From Actinomycetes bacterium (lineage in GTDB: Bacteria; Actinomycetota; Actinomycetes; Actinomycetales; Actinomycetaceae): a stretch of DNA of 7,659 nt. Shown one piece after another: positions 1 to 5,186 of this stretch; the first letter of the stretch is position 1, and each line of letters opens with the position of its first letter. The stretch lies in contig JAEZVQ010000115.1 in NCBI GenBank assembly GCA_023420745.1, forward strand, positions 1 through 7,659, in the 5' to 3' direction. The notes beneath the pieces were generated by a model. The model was not told the origin of the DNA. It worked only from the letters and a program-made list of their open reading frames with translations, and searched no databases. The position numbers were made by a program, and so were the translations under genes.

Positions 1-517
1 CACTGGGCTCGCCCATAATGGTCGGGCGAGCATTGGGATCGTAGGTCACAGTCGCGAACTCGCGTGCTCGCGCCATCACGTCGGCAATCGCCGATGCGCC
101 GGGTTCGAGGGTGCAGGCGATGGATCCGGAGTGCGCCACCACTACACTCGCGTCGACAGTGACTGGAGGAAGCTGCCATTCGAGGTCGAACGTGTAGGTG
201 GCCGCACCGTCGGCGCCAATACTCGCCGCCGCCGTCGACGTGTGTGACGCGGCGCAGGAGTCGTCACCGATTCGCACGTGTGAGGCTTCAATGTGGTCGC
301 GCACCCGCTGTCCACGTTCATCACAGCCCAGCCAGGTGACAAGTTCGACGCCGCGTCCCAACCGCCCGAGGGTAATGGCGACGTTCATCGGTGAACCACC
401 GGGCAGTTCGACTGGATCCGATGAATCGGGGTGGTTGACGATGTCGACGAGAGCTTCCCCAAGCACCAGGGCTCGGCGAGTATCTTCGGCGCCGGTGCAG
501 CAGTGGTTGTCGCTCAT
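1..517 (-). CDS. PfkB-family carbohydrate kinase, partial (fructokinase-like)
   Basis: This is the N-terminal part (172 complete codons) of a sugar or nucleoside kinase of the PfkB/ribokinase family, cytoplasmic enzymes that transfer the ATP gamma-phosphate to a sugar. The C-terminal half, with the ATP site and the usual catalytic Asp, lies beyond the left edge. Visible are an opening beta strand LVLGEALVDIV (residues 17-27), the family sugar-binding signature PGGSPMNVAITLGRLG (39-54) followed by a TWLGCDERG stretch, a small lid region, and a DPNARPTIMG segment near the edge, which resembles the D-x-N-x-R motif of fructokinases. The ATG at 517 was chosen because an AGGGGGA Shine-Dalgarno sequence lies just upstream. 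It is 71 bp downstream of the prenyltransferase gene on the same strand, so co-transcription is possible. The exact substrate cannot be told; fructokinase is the best guess. The family call is firm. Confidence 0.88.
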   Translation of the reverse strand, partial: MSDNHCCTGAEDTRRALVLGEALVDIVNHPDSSDPVELPGGSPMNVAITLGRLGRGVELVTWLGCDERGQRVRDHIEASHVRIGDDSCAASHTSTAAASIGADGAATYTFDLEWQLPPVTVDASVVVAHSGSIACTLEPGASAIADVMARAREFATVTYDPNARPTIMGEPS

Positions 518-588
518 CTGGGATTCCCCCTTGATCTGTCCTAGTGATGGGTGATGTCACACTGTGGTCGATGTCAAAGTGTCGACGT

Positions 589-1371
589 TCAGCGTCCCAA
601 CCGGCGTTCTCGCTGCGCGTAGTCGCGCAGGGCACGAAGGAAATCGACGCGGCGAAAATCAGGCCAGTACGCTTCGCAAAAGTAGAACTCGGAGTGGACG
701 GATTGCCACAGCAAGAATCCGGATAGGCGCTGCTCCCCCGAGGTGCGGATCACGAGGTCGGGGTCGGGCAGGCCGCGCGTGTAGAGATGGTCAGTAATGT
801 CGTCAACGGTGAGGACATCGGCGACCTCGTCGATCGTCATCCCGCGTGCCGAGCATTCGCGCAGGAGTGAGCGCACGGCGTCGGTGATTTCGTGGCGCCC
901 TCCGTAGCACACGGCAATATTGACGATGAGGCGCTCGTCGTCGCTGTCCTCGGCTTCGTCACTGGCGCTTGACTTCGCGACCGCGTCGCGCAACTGCTCG
1001 GCGGAGTCGTCGGGAAGGAGTGAGAGGTCGCCGGCCAGTCGCAGCTGCCAGCGCCCCTGGTCGGCAAGCCCACGTGTGGTTTCGACGATGATACGCACGA
1101 GGGCGTCGAGTTCGTCGGATTCTCGCGCGAGATTGTCGGTGGACAGCATCCACAGGGTGACGATTTTGACGCCGGCGGCGTCGGCCCATCCGAGGAATTC
1201 GGTGATCTTGTCGGCACCTTTGCGATGCCCGTAGGCGGTGGCATTGCCGCCGGCACGCGCCCAGCGTCGGTTGCCGTCGAGGATGACGCCGATGTGGCGC
1301 GGAATCGAGTCGGCATCGAGGTGCTGCGCGAGTTGGCGTTCGTAGATGCTGTAAAGCAGCTGGTGATTCAC
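589..1371 (-). CDS. uppS: cis-prenyl diphosphate synthase (UppS / short-chain Z-FPP synthase type)
   Basis: Isoprenyl transferase that condenses isopentenyl diphosphate in cis onto an allylic diphosphate, feeding polyprenyl-phosphate carriers for envelope synthesis. The 260-residue protein has all family blocks: LDGNRRWA with catalytic Asp32 (equals E. coli UppS Asp26), YGHRKGADK (47-55), STDNLAR (77-83), NIAVCYGGRHEI (151-162), and RTSGEQRLSGFLLWQS (209-224) followed by SEFYF and YWPDFRRVDFLRALRDY. LSGFLLWQS rather than LSNFLLWQ resembles the mycobacterial Z-farnesyl diphosphate synthase Rv1086. Met75 aligns without gaps to E. coli Ala69, a chain-length position; a bulky residue there fits a short product (inference). 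An acidic insert (about 137-146) precedes the NIAV strand. The GTG at 1371 was chosen over an upstream in-frame start because AGGAGG lies 7 bases before it and the upstream residues are Arg-rich and unconserved. Divergent from trhA, as in mycobacteria. A second, long-chain UppS probably exists elsewhere. Confidence 0.93.
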   Translation of the reverse strand: MNHQLLYSIYERQLAQHLDADSIPRHIGVILDGNRRWARAGGNATAYGHRKGADKITEFLGWADAAGVKIVTLWMLSTDNLARESDELDALVRIIVETTRGLADQGRWQLRLAGDLSLLPDDSAEQLRDAVAKSSASDEAEDSDDERLIVNIAVCYGGRHEITDAVRSLLRECSARGMTIDEVADVLTVDDITDHLYTRGLPDPDLVIRTSGEQRLSGFLLWQSVHSEFYFCEAYWPDFRRVDFLRALRDYAQRERRLGR

Positions 1372-1423
1372 TGCCGTCCTCCTTCCCCGATGTCGAGCAG
1401 GCCGCGACATACGCTCCTTGTTG

Positions 1424-1429
1424 ATCCTA
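1424..1429 (-). promoter_or_regulatory. candidate -10 element for uppS
   Basis: Read on the minus strand this is TAGGAT, a common actinobacterial -10 hexamer, about 52 bases upstream of the uppS GTG. The matching -35 position reads GTGTGT and is poor, so this rests on the -10 alone. Confidence 0.35.
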
Positions 1430-1454
1430 CGTGGTCGCACCGACCGACACACAC

Positions 1455-1483
1455 TTGCACACTAAGTTACGGTCGCGTAACCT
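1455..1483 (+). promoter_or_regulatory. promoter of trhA (TTGCAC – 17 bp – TAACCT)
   Basis: A -35 like TTGCAC (1455-1460) and a -10 like TAACCT (1478-1483) are separated by exactly 17 bases. Transcription would start near 1490 and leave a leader of about 70 bases before the trhA ATG. The palindrome at 1466-1481 fills the spacer and runs into the -10, so a protein bound there would block RNA polymerase. Assignment is by eye from hexamer and spacing. Confidence 0.55.
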
Positions 1484-1491
1484 AAAACTTA
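1463..1491. promoter_or_regulatory. operator-like nested palindromes over the trhA promoter
   Basis: GTTACG at 1466-1471 and CGTAAC at 1476-1481 form a perfect inverted repeat around a 4-base centre. A second pair, TAAGTT (1463-1468) and AACTTA (1486-1491), nests around it, and AACCTA (1479-1484) is repeated inverted as TAGGTT at 1500-1505. Such short dyads on a -10 are typical TetR-family operators in actinobacteria; which regulator binds is unknown and none is encoded in the window. Confidence 0.5.
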
Positions 1492-1501
1492 CTTCACCGT
1501 A

Positions 1502-1523
1502 GGTTTCGGATTTGATCCGAACC
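1502..1523 (+). promoter_or_regulatory. stem-loop in the trhA 5' leader
   Basis: TTCGGAT (1505-1511) and ATCCGAA (1515-1521) pair perfectly around a 3-base loop; allowing one bulged T the stem extends to 9 pairs (1502-1523). It sits between the predicted start of transcription and the trhA Shine-Dalgarno sequence (GGAGGT, 1549-1554). It could shape leader stability or be a DNA operator; it has no T tract, so it is not an ordinary terminator. Confidence 0.4.
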
Positions 1524-1561
1524 GCCCATGCCGTCTACTCGAGTTCCCGGAGGTGGTTTCC

Positions 1562-2248
1562 ATGCCGACCGCGTCGATTCACCCATTCGCCCTCGATAAC
1601 GGTGAACAACTCGAAAAGAAGCCGCTGCTGCGTGGATGGATCCACCTCGTCTCCGCACCGCTGTCCTTTGCTGCGGCACTGGTGCTACTCATCCTCGCCC
1701 CCACGACCGGCACACGCTGGGCCTCGGCAGCCTACCTGGTCTCGACGATGCTGCTATTCGGCATTTCCGCGCTCTACCACCGCCTCTACTGGCACCCCAC
1801 GATTAACGCCGTGCTGCGCCGCCTCGATCACTCGAATATCTTTCTCCTCATCGCCGGCACCTACACGCCAATCTGCGCAGCGGTACTCGATTTCCGTTCG
1901 GCAGCAACCGCGTTAACGATTGTCTGGGTCGGCGCCATCCTCGGCATCGCCACCGCAGTGCTGTGGATTACTTCGCCACGGTGGTTCACCGTCACTCTCT
2001 ACGTAGTGCTCGGCTGGGTGGCGCTGTGGTACCTGCCGCAGCTGTGGACTCACGGCGGACCGGCAATCGTGTGGCTGCTCTTTGCCGGCGGGATCGCCTA
2101 CACCATCGGTGGTGTCGTCTACGCACTCAAGTGGCCCAACCCCTCGCCGCGAGCCTTCGGATTCCACGAAATCTTCCATGCCTTTACCGTCGGCGGATGG
2201 GCGTGTCACTGCGTCGCCGCCTACCTCGCGGTGCTGTCGGCGGCATAA
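1562..2248 (+). CDS. trhA: hemolysin III / TrhA family membrane protein (PAQR superfamily)
   Basis: Integral membrane protein of 228 residues with about seven hydrophobic segments, of the hemolysin III (TrhA/YqfA) branch of the PAQR superfamily. Bacterial members have been linked to membrane-fluidity homeostasis; the hemolysin name is historical. All family marks are present: RGWIHL (24-29), SALYH with Ser69 and His73, LDHSNIF with Asp89, GTYTP (99-103), and HEIFH (His202, His206). Ser-x3-His, Asp and His-x3-His form the conserved putative metal site. The ATG at 1562 was chosen because GGAGGT ends 7 bases before it; the in-frame GTG at 1553 overlaps that Shine-Dalgarno sequence and is unlikely. 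It is divergent from uppS and probably controlled by the promoter and palindrome at 1455-1491. It contains one TTA codon (1913). Confidence 0.92.
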   Translation: MPTASIHPFALDNGEQLEKKPLLRGWIHLVSAPLSFAAALVLLILAPTTGTRWASAAYLVSTMLLFGISALYHRLYWHPTINAVLRRLDHSNIFLLIAGTYTPICAAVLDFRSAATALTIVWVGAILGIATAVLWITSPRWFTVTLYVVLGWVALWYLPQLWTHGGPAIVWLLFAGGIAYTIGGVVYALKWPNPSPRAFGFHEIFHAFTVGGWACHCVAAYLAVLSAA

Positions 2249-2266
2249 TACGAGGTCGGCAGTCGT

Positions 2267-2284
2267 GTTCGCCTCAGCGCGAAC
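2267..2284 (+). other. weak hairpin after trhA
   Basis: GTTCGC and GCGAAC pair around a 6-base loop 18 bases after the trhA stop. There is no run of T, so it is at best a weak or non-canonical terminator; read-through into greA is possible. Confidence 0.2.
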
Positions 2285-2299
2285 CCGCACCCCGCCGGC

Positions 2300-2328
2300 A
2301 CTGTCATATAGGGTGGAGTGCGGACAGT
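2300..2328 (+). promoter_or_regulatory. candidate greA promoter region with flanking inverted repeat
   Basis: TAGGGT at 2309-2314 (in the context CATATAGGGT) is a plausible actinobacterial -10, about 104 bases before the greA ATG. No good -35 is visible at 16-18 bases. The hexamer is enclosed by a perfect 6-bp inverted repeat, ACTGTC (2300-2305) and GACAGT (2323-2328). Assigned by eye only. Confidence 0.33.
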
Positions 2329-2386
2329 AATGGTGCGCGTCGCCAGTACCGCACCCGTTTTCGATGCTGGCGGCACGCGTGCGTGC

Positions 2387-2408
2387 GATTGAGGAAGATT
2401 GAGGAAGG
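2387..2408 (+). promoter_or_regulatory. doubled Shine-Dalgarno sequence of greA
   Basis: A 10-base unit GATTGAGGAA is repeated in tandem (2387-2396, 2397-2406) and followed by GG, giving two purine-rich ribosome sites. The second, GAGGAAGG at 2401-2408, lies 9 bases before the ATG at 2418. It abuts the TTG at 2409 with no spacer, and so rules that TTG out as start. Confidence 0.6.
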
Positions 2409-2417
2409 TTGGCTGAA

Positions 2418-2897
2418 ATGTCAGATAAGACGTGGCTCACCCAGGAAGCATTTGACCGTCTCCACGAGGAGCTCGAGCATCGCTCGACGACGCTGCGCAG
2501 TGAGATCTCCAAGCGTATCGACGCGGCACGCCAGGAAGGTGACCTGCGAGAAAACGGCGGATACCAGGCTGCGCGCGAAGAACAGTCGATGAATGAGACG
2601 CGCATCCAGCAGCTCGAAGACATCTTGCGAGACGCCGAGGTGGGCGAAACTCCCGCCGATGACGGCATTGTCGAGCCGGGGATGATGGTCACCGCCGACA
2701 TTGCTGGCGAGCGTTCGGAGTTCCTCCTCGGCTCGCGCCTCGCCGGTGTCGGTCTCGGCATCGAGGTGTACTCGCCCGAGGCGCCGCTGGGGCAGGCCAT
2801 CATGGGTGCCAAGAAGGGCGACACCGTGTCGTACTTTGCGCCCAATGGCAAGGAGATTCGCGTGACCATCGTCGACGCTATCCCCTACCAGGGCTGA
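2418..2897 (+). CDS. greA: transcription elongation factor GreA
   Basis: GreA enters the secondary channel of RNA polymerase and stimulates cleavage of backtracked transcripts, rescuing stalled complexes. The 159-residue length is normal. The N-terminal coiled coil (about 8-75) carries the tip motif EGDLRENGGYQAAREEQ (40-56) with the two essential acids Asp42 and Glu45 (E. coli Asp41, Glu44). The C-terminal FKBP-like domain follows, with IVEPGMMVT, SPEAPLGQAIMGAKKGDTVSYFAPNGKEIRVTIV and a short tail. The start at 2418 is set by the Shine-Dalgarno spacing. In mycobacteria greA lies on the same strand as the hemolysin III gene with DUF4307 and mca in between; here it follows trhA directly after 169 bp. 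It is closed by a very strong terminator. Confidence 0.97.
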   Translation: MSDKTWLTQEAFDRLHEELEHRSTTLRSEISKRIDAARQEGDLRENGGYQAAREEQSMNETRIQQLEDILRDAEVGETPADDGIVEPGMMVTADIAGERSEFLLGSRLAGVGLGIEVYSPEAPLGQAIMGAKKGDTVSYFAPNGKEIRVTIVDAIPYQG

Positions 2898-2924
2898 GTC
2901 GTTTCGCCGCGCGCAACAACCGAC

Positions 2925-2968
2925 AAAACGGGGGTTCCTCTGACCACTGTCAGAGGAACCCCCGTTTT
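2925..2968. terminator. bidirectional intrinsic terminator between greA and the AI-2E family gene
   Basis: Two 20-base arms (2925-2944 and 2949-2968) pair perfectly around the loop CACT. Each arm carries a GGGGG/CCCCC block, with AAAA at the outer left and TTTT at the outer right, so both strands read as a GC-rich stem followed by U residues. It lies 28 bases after the greA stop and 86 bases beyond the end of the convergent gene at 3055, and should stop transcription from both sides. Confidence 0.95.
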
Positions 2969-3054
2969 ATTCATCACCGCTGCAGTATTCACCACCACTC
3001 CAGGGTGGGTGACACGGCACCTGAGCGCAACGAGGCTAGTCGCGCAACACGCGT

Positions 3055-4473
3055 TTACTCGCGCGATTCGCTTGCGCTGACGACCTCCTCGCCGGACGGA
3101 CCAGATTCCTCAATCATCTCCGTGACTTTTTCCGCATCCTGCGCAGAATCGATCGCACCGGAGGGTTCCTCCATCGGATCGACACGCGCACCAGTCGGAT
3201 CGTAGGTCGCGGCAATCATCTCGTCGAGGTAGCCCGGCGGGCCACCCGGCCGGTTGATATCGGTAGCCACGTCGGGGAACTTGTCATACCCGTGGAAATA
3301 CAGCACCGACGTGTTGAGGAAGGCGATGATCGGCACCGAGAACAGGGCTCCCGCCATGCCGAACAGATAGGAGCCCGCAGCCACGCCAAAGAGAACGGCC
3401 ACCGGGTGGAGCGACACCGCATTCGACATCAGCCACGGCTGGAGGAGGTTCGACTCGACCTGCTGGACGATGAGGATGACGAGGAGCATCAGCACCGCGG
3501 TTTGGAACCCTTGGTCAACCAGTGCGACGAGCACGGCGATAGCACCGGTGACGATCGCACCGACGATCGGGACGAACGCACCAACGAAGACGAGGACGGC
3601 GATGGGAATGGCCAGCGGCACCGACAAGAAATAAGCACCGGCACCGATGCCCACCGCGTCAATGGCAGCGACAAGAATCTGGGTGCGCACATACGACCCG
3701 CGGGTGATCCACCCGCGAATCGCCGACTCGTGAACAGGGACACGTGCCGGTTCAGGCAGGATACGCACACACCACAACCAAATCTGTCGCCCTTCCTTAA
3801 GGAAGAAGAACAGGGTGAATAGCACGATCAAAAAGGTCGCGCCGACCTCCGCCACCGATGAGGTGAAGGACAGAGCACCGTTGGCGAGTTGACCGGAGTT
3901 GCGGTGGGCAAACTCGGTGATTTCTCGTACGAACTGTGCGGAATAGTGGTCGATACTCTCAGCTTTCAGATGAAGCGGCCCTTCCGTCAACCACGTCGTC
4001 GCTTTCCCGAAGCCTTCGGCGGCTCGCCACACCAGAGAATCCATCTGGGACAAAATCTGCGATGACGCCACCGACACCAGTGTCACCACGACCCCGAGAC
4101 CGAGAATGAGTGTCACCGCGGCCGATAGCGCCGACGGGAAACGCCACTTGCGGATGAGGAAACGGTTGACCGGGTCGAGCAGCACAGCAAAGAGCAACGC
4201 GAGCAACAGCGCAATGACGAGTGAAGCCAGCGACCTTAACCCGTAGACAAGGAAGTAAATGGCAACACCGACGATAATAATGCGCCATGACCATGCAGCC
4301 GCGATACGCAGCGGCATCGATACGAGCGGAGCGACGGAATGTTGCGCGTCGGGTCCTTCGGGTTCAAACCGGCGCACGTGCGTATCCTGGCGAGGCGGTT
4401 TTGCCCACTGACGCAAGTCACTCAGGCGAGAGATCCACCCACCGGTCGAGCGAGGAGATGAAGTATCACTCAT
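3055..4473 (-). CDS. AI-2E family transporter (DUF20, TqsA/PerM-like)
   Basis: Polytopic membrane protein of 472 residues from the AI-2E (formerly UPF0118/DUF20) family. Members have been proposed as exporters of signal molecules or as ion antiporters; the substrate here is unknown and nothing shows a role with autoinducer-2. A cytoplasmic N-terminus (1-53) is followed by hydrophobic segments at about 54-101 and 113-137, the family's long amphipathic region (138-205), and further segments at 206-226, 264-320 and 325-390. Signatures are FVPIVGAIVTG (300-310), QQVESNLLQPWLMSNAVSLHP (337-357, key residues Glu340, Asn342, Pro346) and FGMAGALFSVPI (371-382). The C-terminal 60 residues are acidic and probably disordered. 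The ATG at 4473 has AAAGGA 6 bases upstream. It starts 32 bp after the FKBP gene on the same strand, so the two probably share a transcript. Confidence 0.92.
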   Translation of the reverse strand: MSDTSSPRSTGGWISRLSDLRQWAKPPRQDTHVRRFEPEGPDAQHSVAPLVSMPLRIAAAWSWRIIIVGVAIYFLVYGLRSLASLVIALLLALLFAVLLDPVNRFLIRKWRFPSALSAAVTLILGLGVVVTLVSVASSQILSQMDSLVWRAAEGFGKATTWLTEGPLHLKAESIDHYSAQFVREITEFAHRNSGQLANGALSFTSSVAEVGATFLIVLFTLFFFLKEGRQIWLWCVRILPEPARVPVHESAIRGWITRGSYVRTQILVAAIDAVGIGAGAYFLSVPLAIPIAVLVFVGAFVPIVGAIVTGAIAVLVALVDQGFQTAVLMLLVILIVQQVESNLLQPWLMSNAVSLHPVAVLFGVAAGSYLFGMAGALFSVPIIAFLNTSVLYFHGYDKFPDVATDINRPGGPPGYLDEMIAATYDPTGARVDPMEEPSGAIDSAQDAEKVTEMIEESGPSGEEVVSASESRE

Positions 4474-4505
4474 GGCTGTCCTTTCAGGCTCAGCATAATC
4501 TGCCG

Positions 4506-4910
4506 TCAGCGGACACCGACAACGTCAGTGACGAACACCAGCGTGTCTCCACCGCGGATCCCCGCCTGCGGAACGCCGGCATCACCGTAGCCGAGGTCGG
4601 AGGGGATCGAGAGGACAACGCGGGAGCCTTCGCGAATACCGAGCAGCCCCTCATCCCAGCCGCGAATCACCATACCGACACCGACGGTGAACTCCAGCGG
4701 CTGACCGCGGTCGTAGGAGTTGTCAAAAACGTCACCGCGCCACACCTGACCGAGATAGTGACACGACACGGTCGAGCCGCGCTGAATCTGAGGGCCAGCA
4801 CCTTCGCGCACAACCTCGACGTGCAGGTCGACGGGCGCCTCCTCGTCAACAAATTCAATGGTGGGCTTGCGCAAGAAGTTATCGGACACGCGGATCGGAG
4901 TCTCGGACAT
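4506..4910 (-). CDS. FKBP-type peptidyl-prolyl cis-trans isomerase
   Basis: Small cytoplasmic prolyl isomerase of 134 residues, the single-domain actinobacterial FKBP. No signal peptide or lipobox is present. After an N-terminal arm (1-30) the FKBP fold runs to the end with every active-site residue of human FKBP12 recognisable: Tyr52 (CHYLG), Phe62 and Asp63 (VFDNS), Phe74, Val81, Ile82 and Trp85 (VIRGWDEGLLG), Tyr108 (LGYGD) and Phe126 (LVFVTDVV). It should therefore be catalytically active and bind FK506-type ligands. The ATG at 4910 was preferred over the in-frame ATG at 4925 because AAAGGA lies 6 bases before it and the upstream ATG overlaps that site. It is first in a likely two-gene unit with the AI-2E family gene and lies 87 bp downstream of the tRNA on the same strand; I see no clear promoter of its own. 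Confidence 0.95.
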   Translation of the reverse strand: MSETPIRVSDNFLRKPTIEFVDEEAPVDLHVEVVREGAGPQIQRGSTVSCHYLGQVWRGDVFDNSYDRGQPLEFTVGVGMVIRGWDEGLLGIREGSRVVLSIPSDLGYGDAGVPQAGIRGGDTLVFVTDVVGVR

Positions 4911-4958
4911 TGGGTTTCCTTTCATTCACACGCCGCAGCGCGGGGATTGGTCAGGAGG

Positions 4959-4970
4959 GTGCGAACGCAC
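4959..4970. other. short hairpin between the tRNA and the FKBP gene
   Basis: GTGCG and CGCAC pair around a 2-base centre about 27 bases past the tRNA 3' end. There is no T tract. It may help tRNA 3' processing or be incidental. Confidence 0.2.
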
Positions 4971-4997
4971 GGTTCGACACCATCACCACGCAACCAT

Positions 4998-5074
4998 TGG
5001 TACCCCCAGCCGGGCTCGAACCGGCACTGCGTCGATTTTAAGTCGACTGCCTCTACCAATTGGGCTATGGGGGC
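4998..5074 (-). tRNA. tRNA-Leu(UAA) with short variable loop, CCA encoded
   Basis: A complete cloverleaf on the minus strand. The acceptor stem GCCCCCA pairs with TGGGGGT, with A73 and an encoded CCA (4998-5000). The D arm has a 3-bp stem GCC/GGC and an 11-base loop CAATTGGTAGA containing GG. The anticodon stem GTCGA/TCGAC is perfect, with loop CTTAAAA and anticodon UAA (5040-5038), which reads codon UUA. The variable loop is only GCAGT, and the T arm GCCGG/CCGGC has loop TTCGAGC. Leucine tRNAs normally have a long variable arm, so this gene is unusual. The D arm nevertheless has leucine-tRNA architecture, and A73, A14, A15 and U48 match E. coli leucine identity elements, so leucine is the best call. 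It is divergent from nhaA. Confidence 0.88.
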
Positions 5075-5090
5075 GCGGCACTATATTTCC

Positions 5091-5121
5091 AGTTTAGCCG
5101 TTCAGCTCAGCTGACTACACT
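5091..5121. promoter_or_regulatory. overlapping divergent promoters for the tRNA and nhaA with a central palindrome
   Basis: For nhaA, TTTAGC (5093-5098) and TACACT (5116-5121) are 17 bases apart. For the tRNA on the other strand, TAAACT (5096-5091) is a good -10 with a weak TGTAGT (5119-5114) 17 bases upstream. The -35 of one therefore overlaps the -10 of the other. Between them lies a 13-bp palindrome, TCAGCT-C-AGCTGA (5102-5114). The -35 boxes are weak, so this is tentative. A TATAGT at 5087-5082 is an alternative tRNA -10. Confidence 0.4.
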
Positions 5122-5186
5122 AGACCAAGTCATGTGACCTCATCGTGAGATGCGGTCGCTCCTGCGAGAGGACGAGGAGAACCCTC

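Noticed and set aside
7..31. 8-bp inverted repeat GCTCGCCC / GGGCGAGC at the left edge
   Set aside because: It lies inside the conserved PfkB coding sequence (the ARPTIMGE region), and Ala/Arg/Gly codons in GC-rich DNA make such repeats by chance.
572..577. Consensus -35 TTGACA on the minus strand upstream of the PfkB gene
   Set aside because: No acceptable -10 hexamer lies 16-19 bases downstream, so I do not call a promoter.
1913..2869. Long open frame (318 codons) on the minus strand across trhA and greA
   Set aside because: It overlaps two well-recognised genes on the other strand, spans their intergenic region, and its translation is low-complexity and resembles no family I know; it is a GC-rich shadow frame.
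3792..3805. Perfect 14-bp palindrome CTTCCTTAAGGAAG
   Set aside because: It is within the AI-2E family coding region, encoding a conserved FLKEG stretch; most likely incidental.
4287..5114. Plus-strand open frame of 275 codons over the AI-2E start, the FKBP gene and the tRNA
   Set aside because: It runs antisense through two genes with clear family motifs and through a tRNA, so it is not credible as coding.
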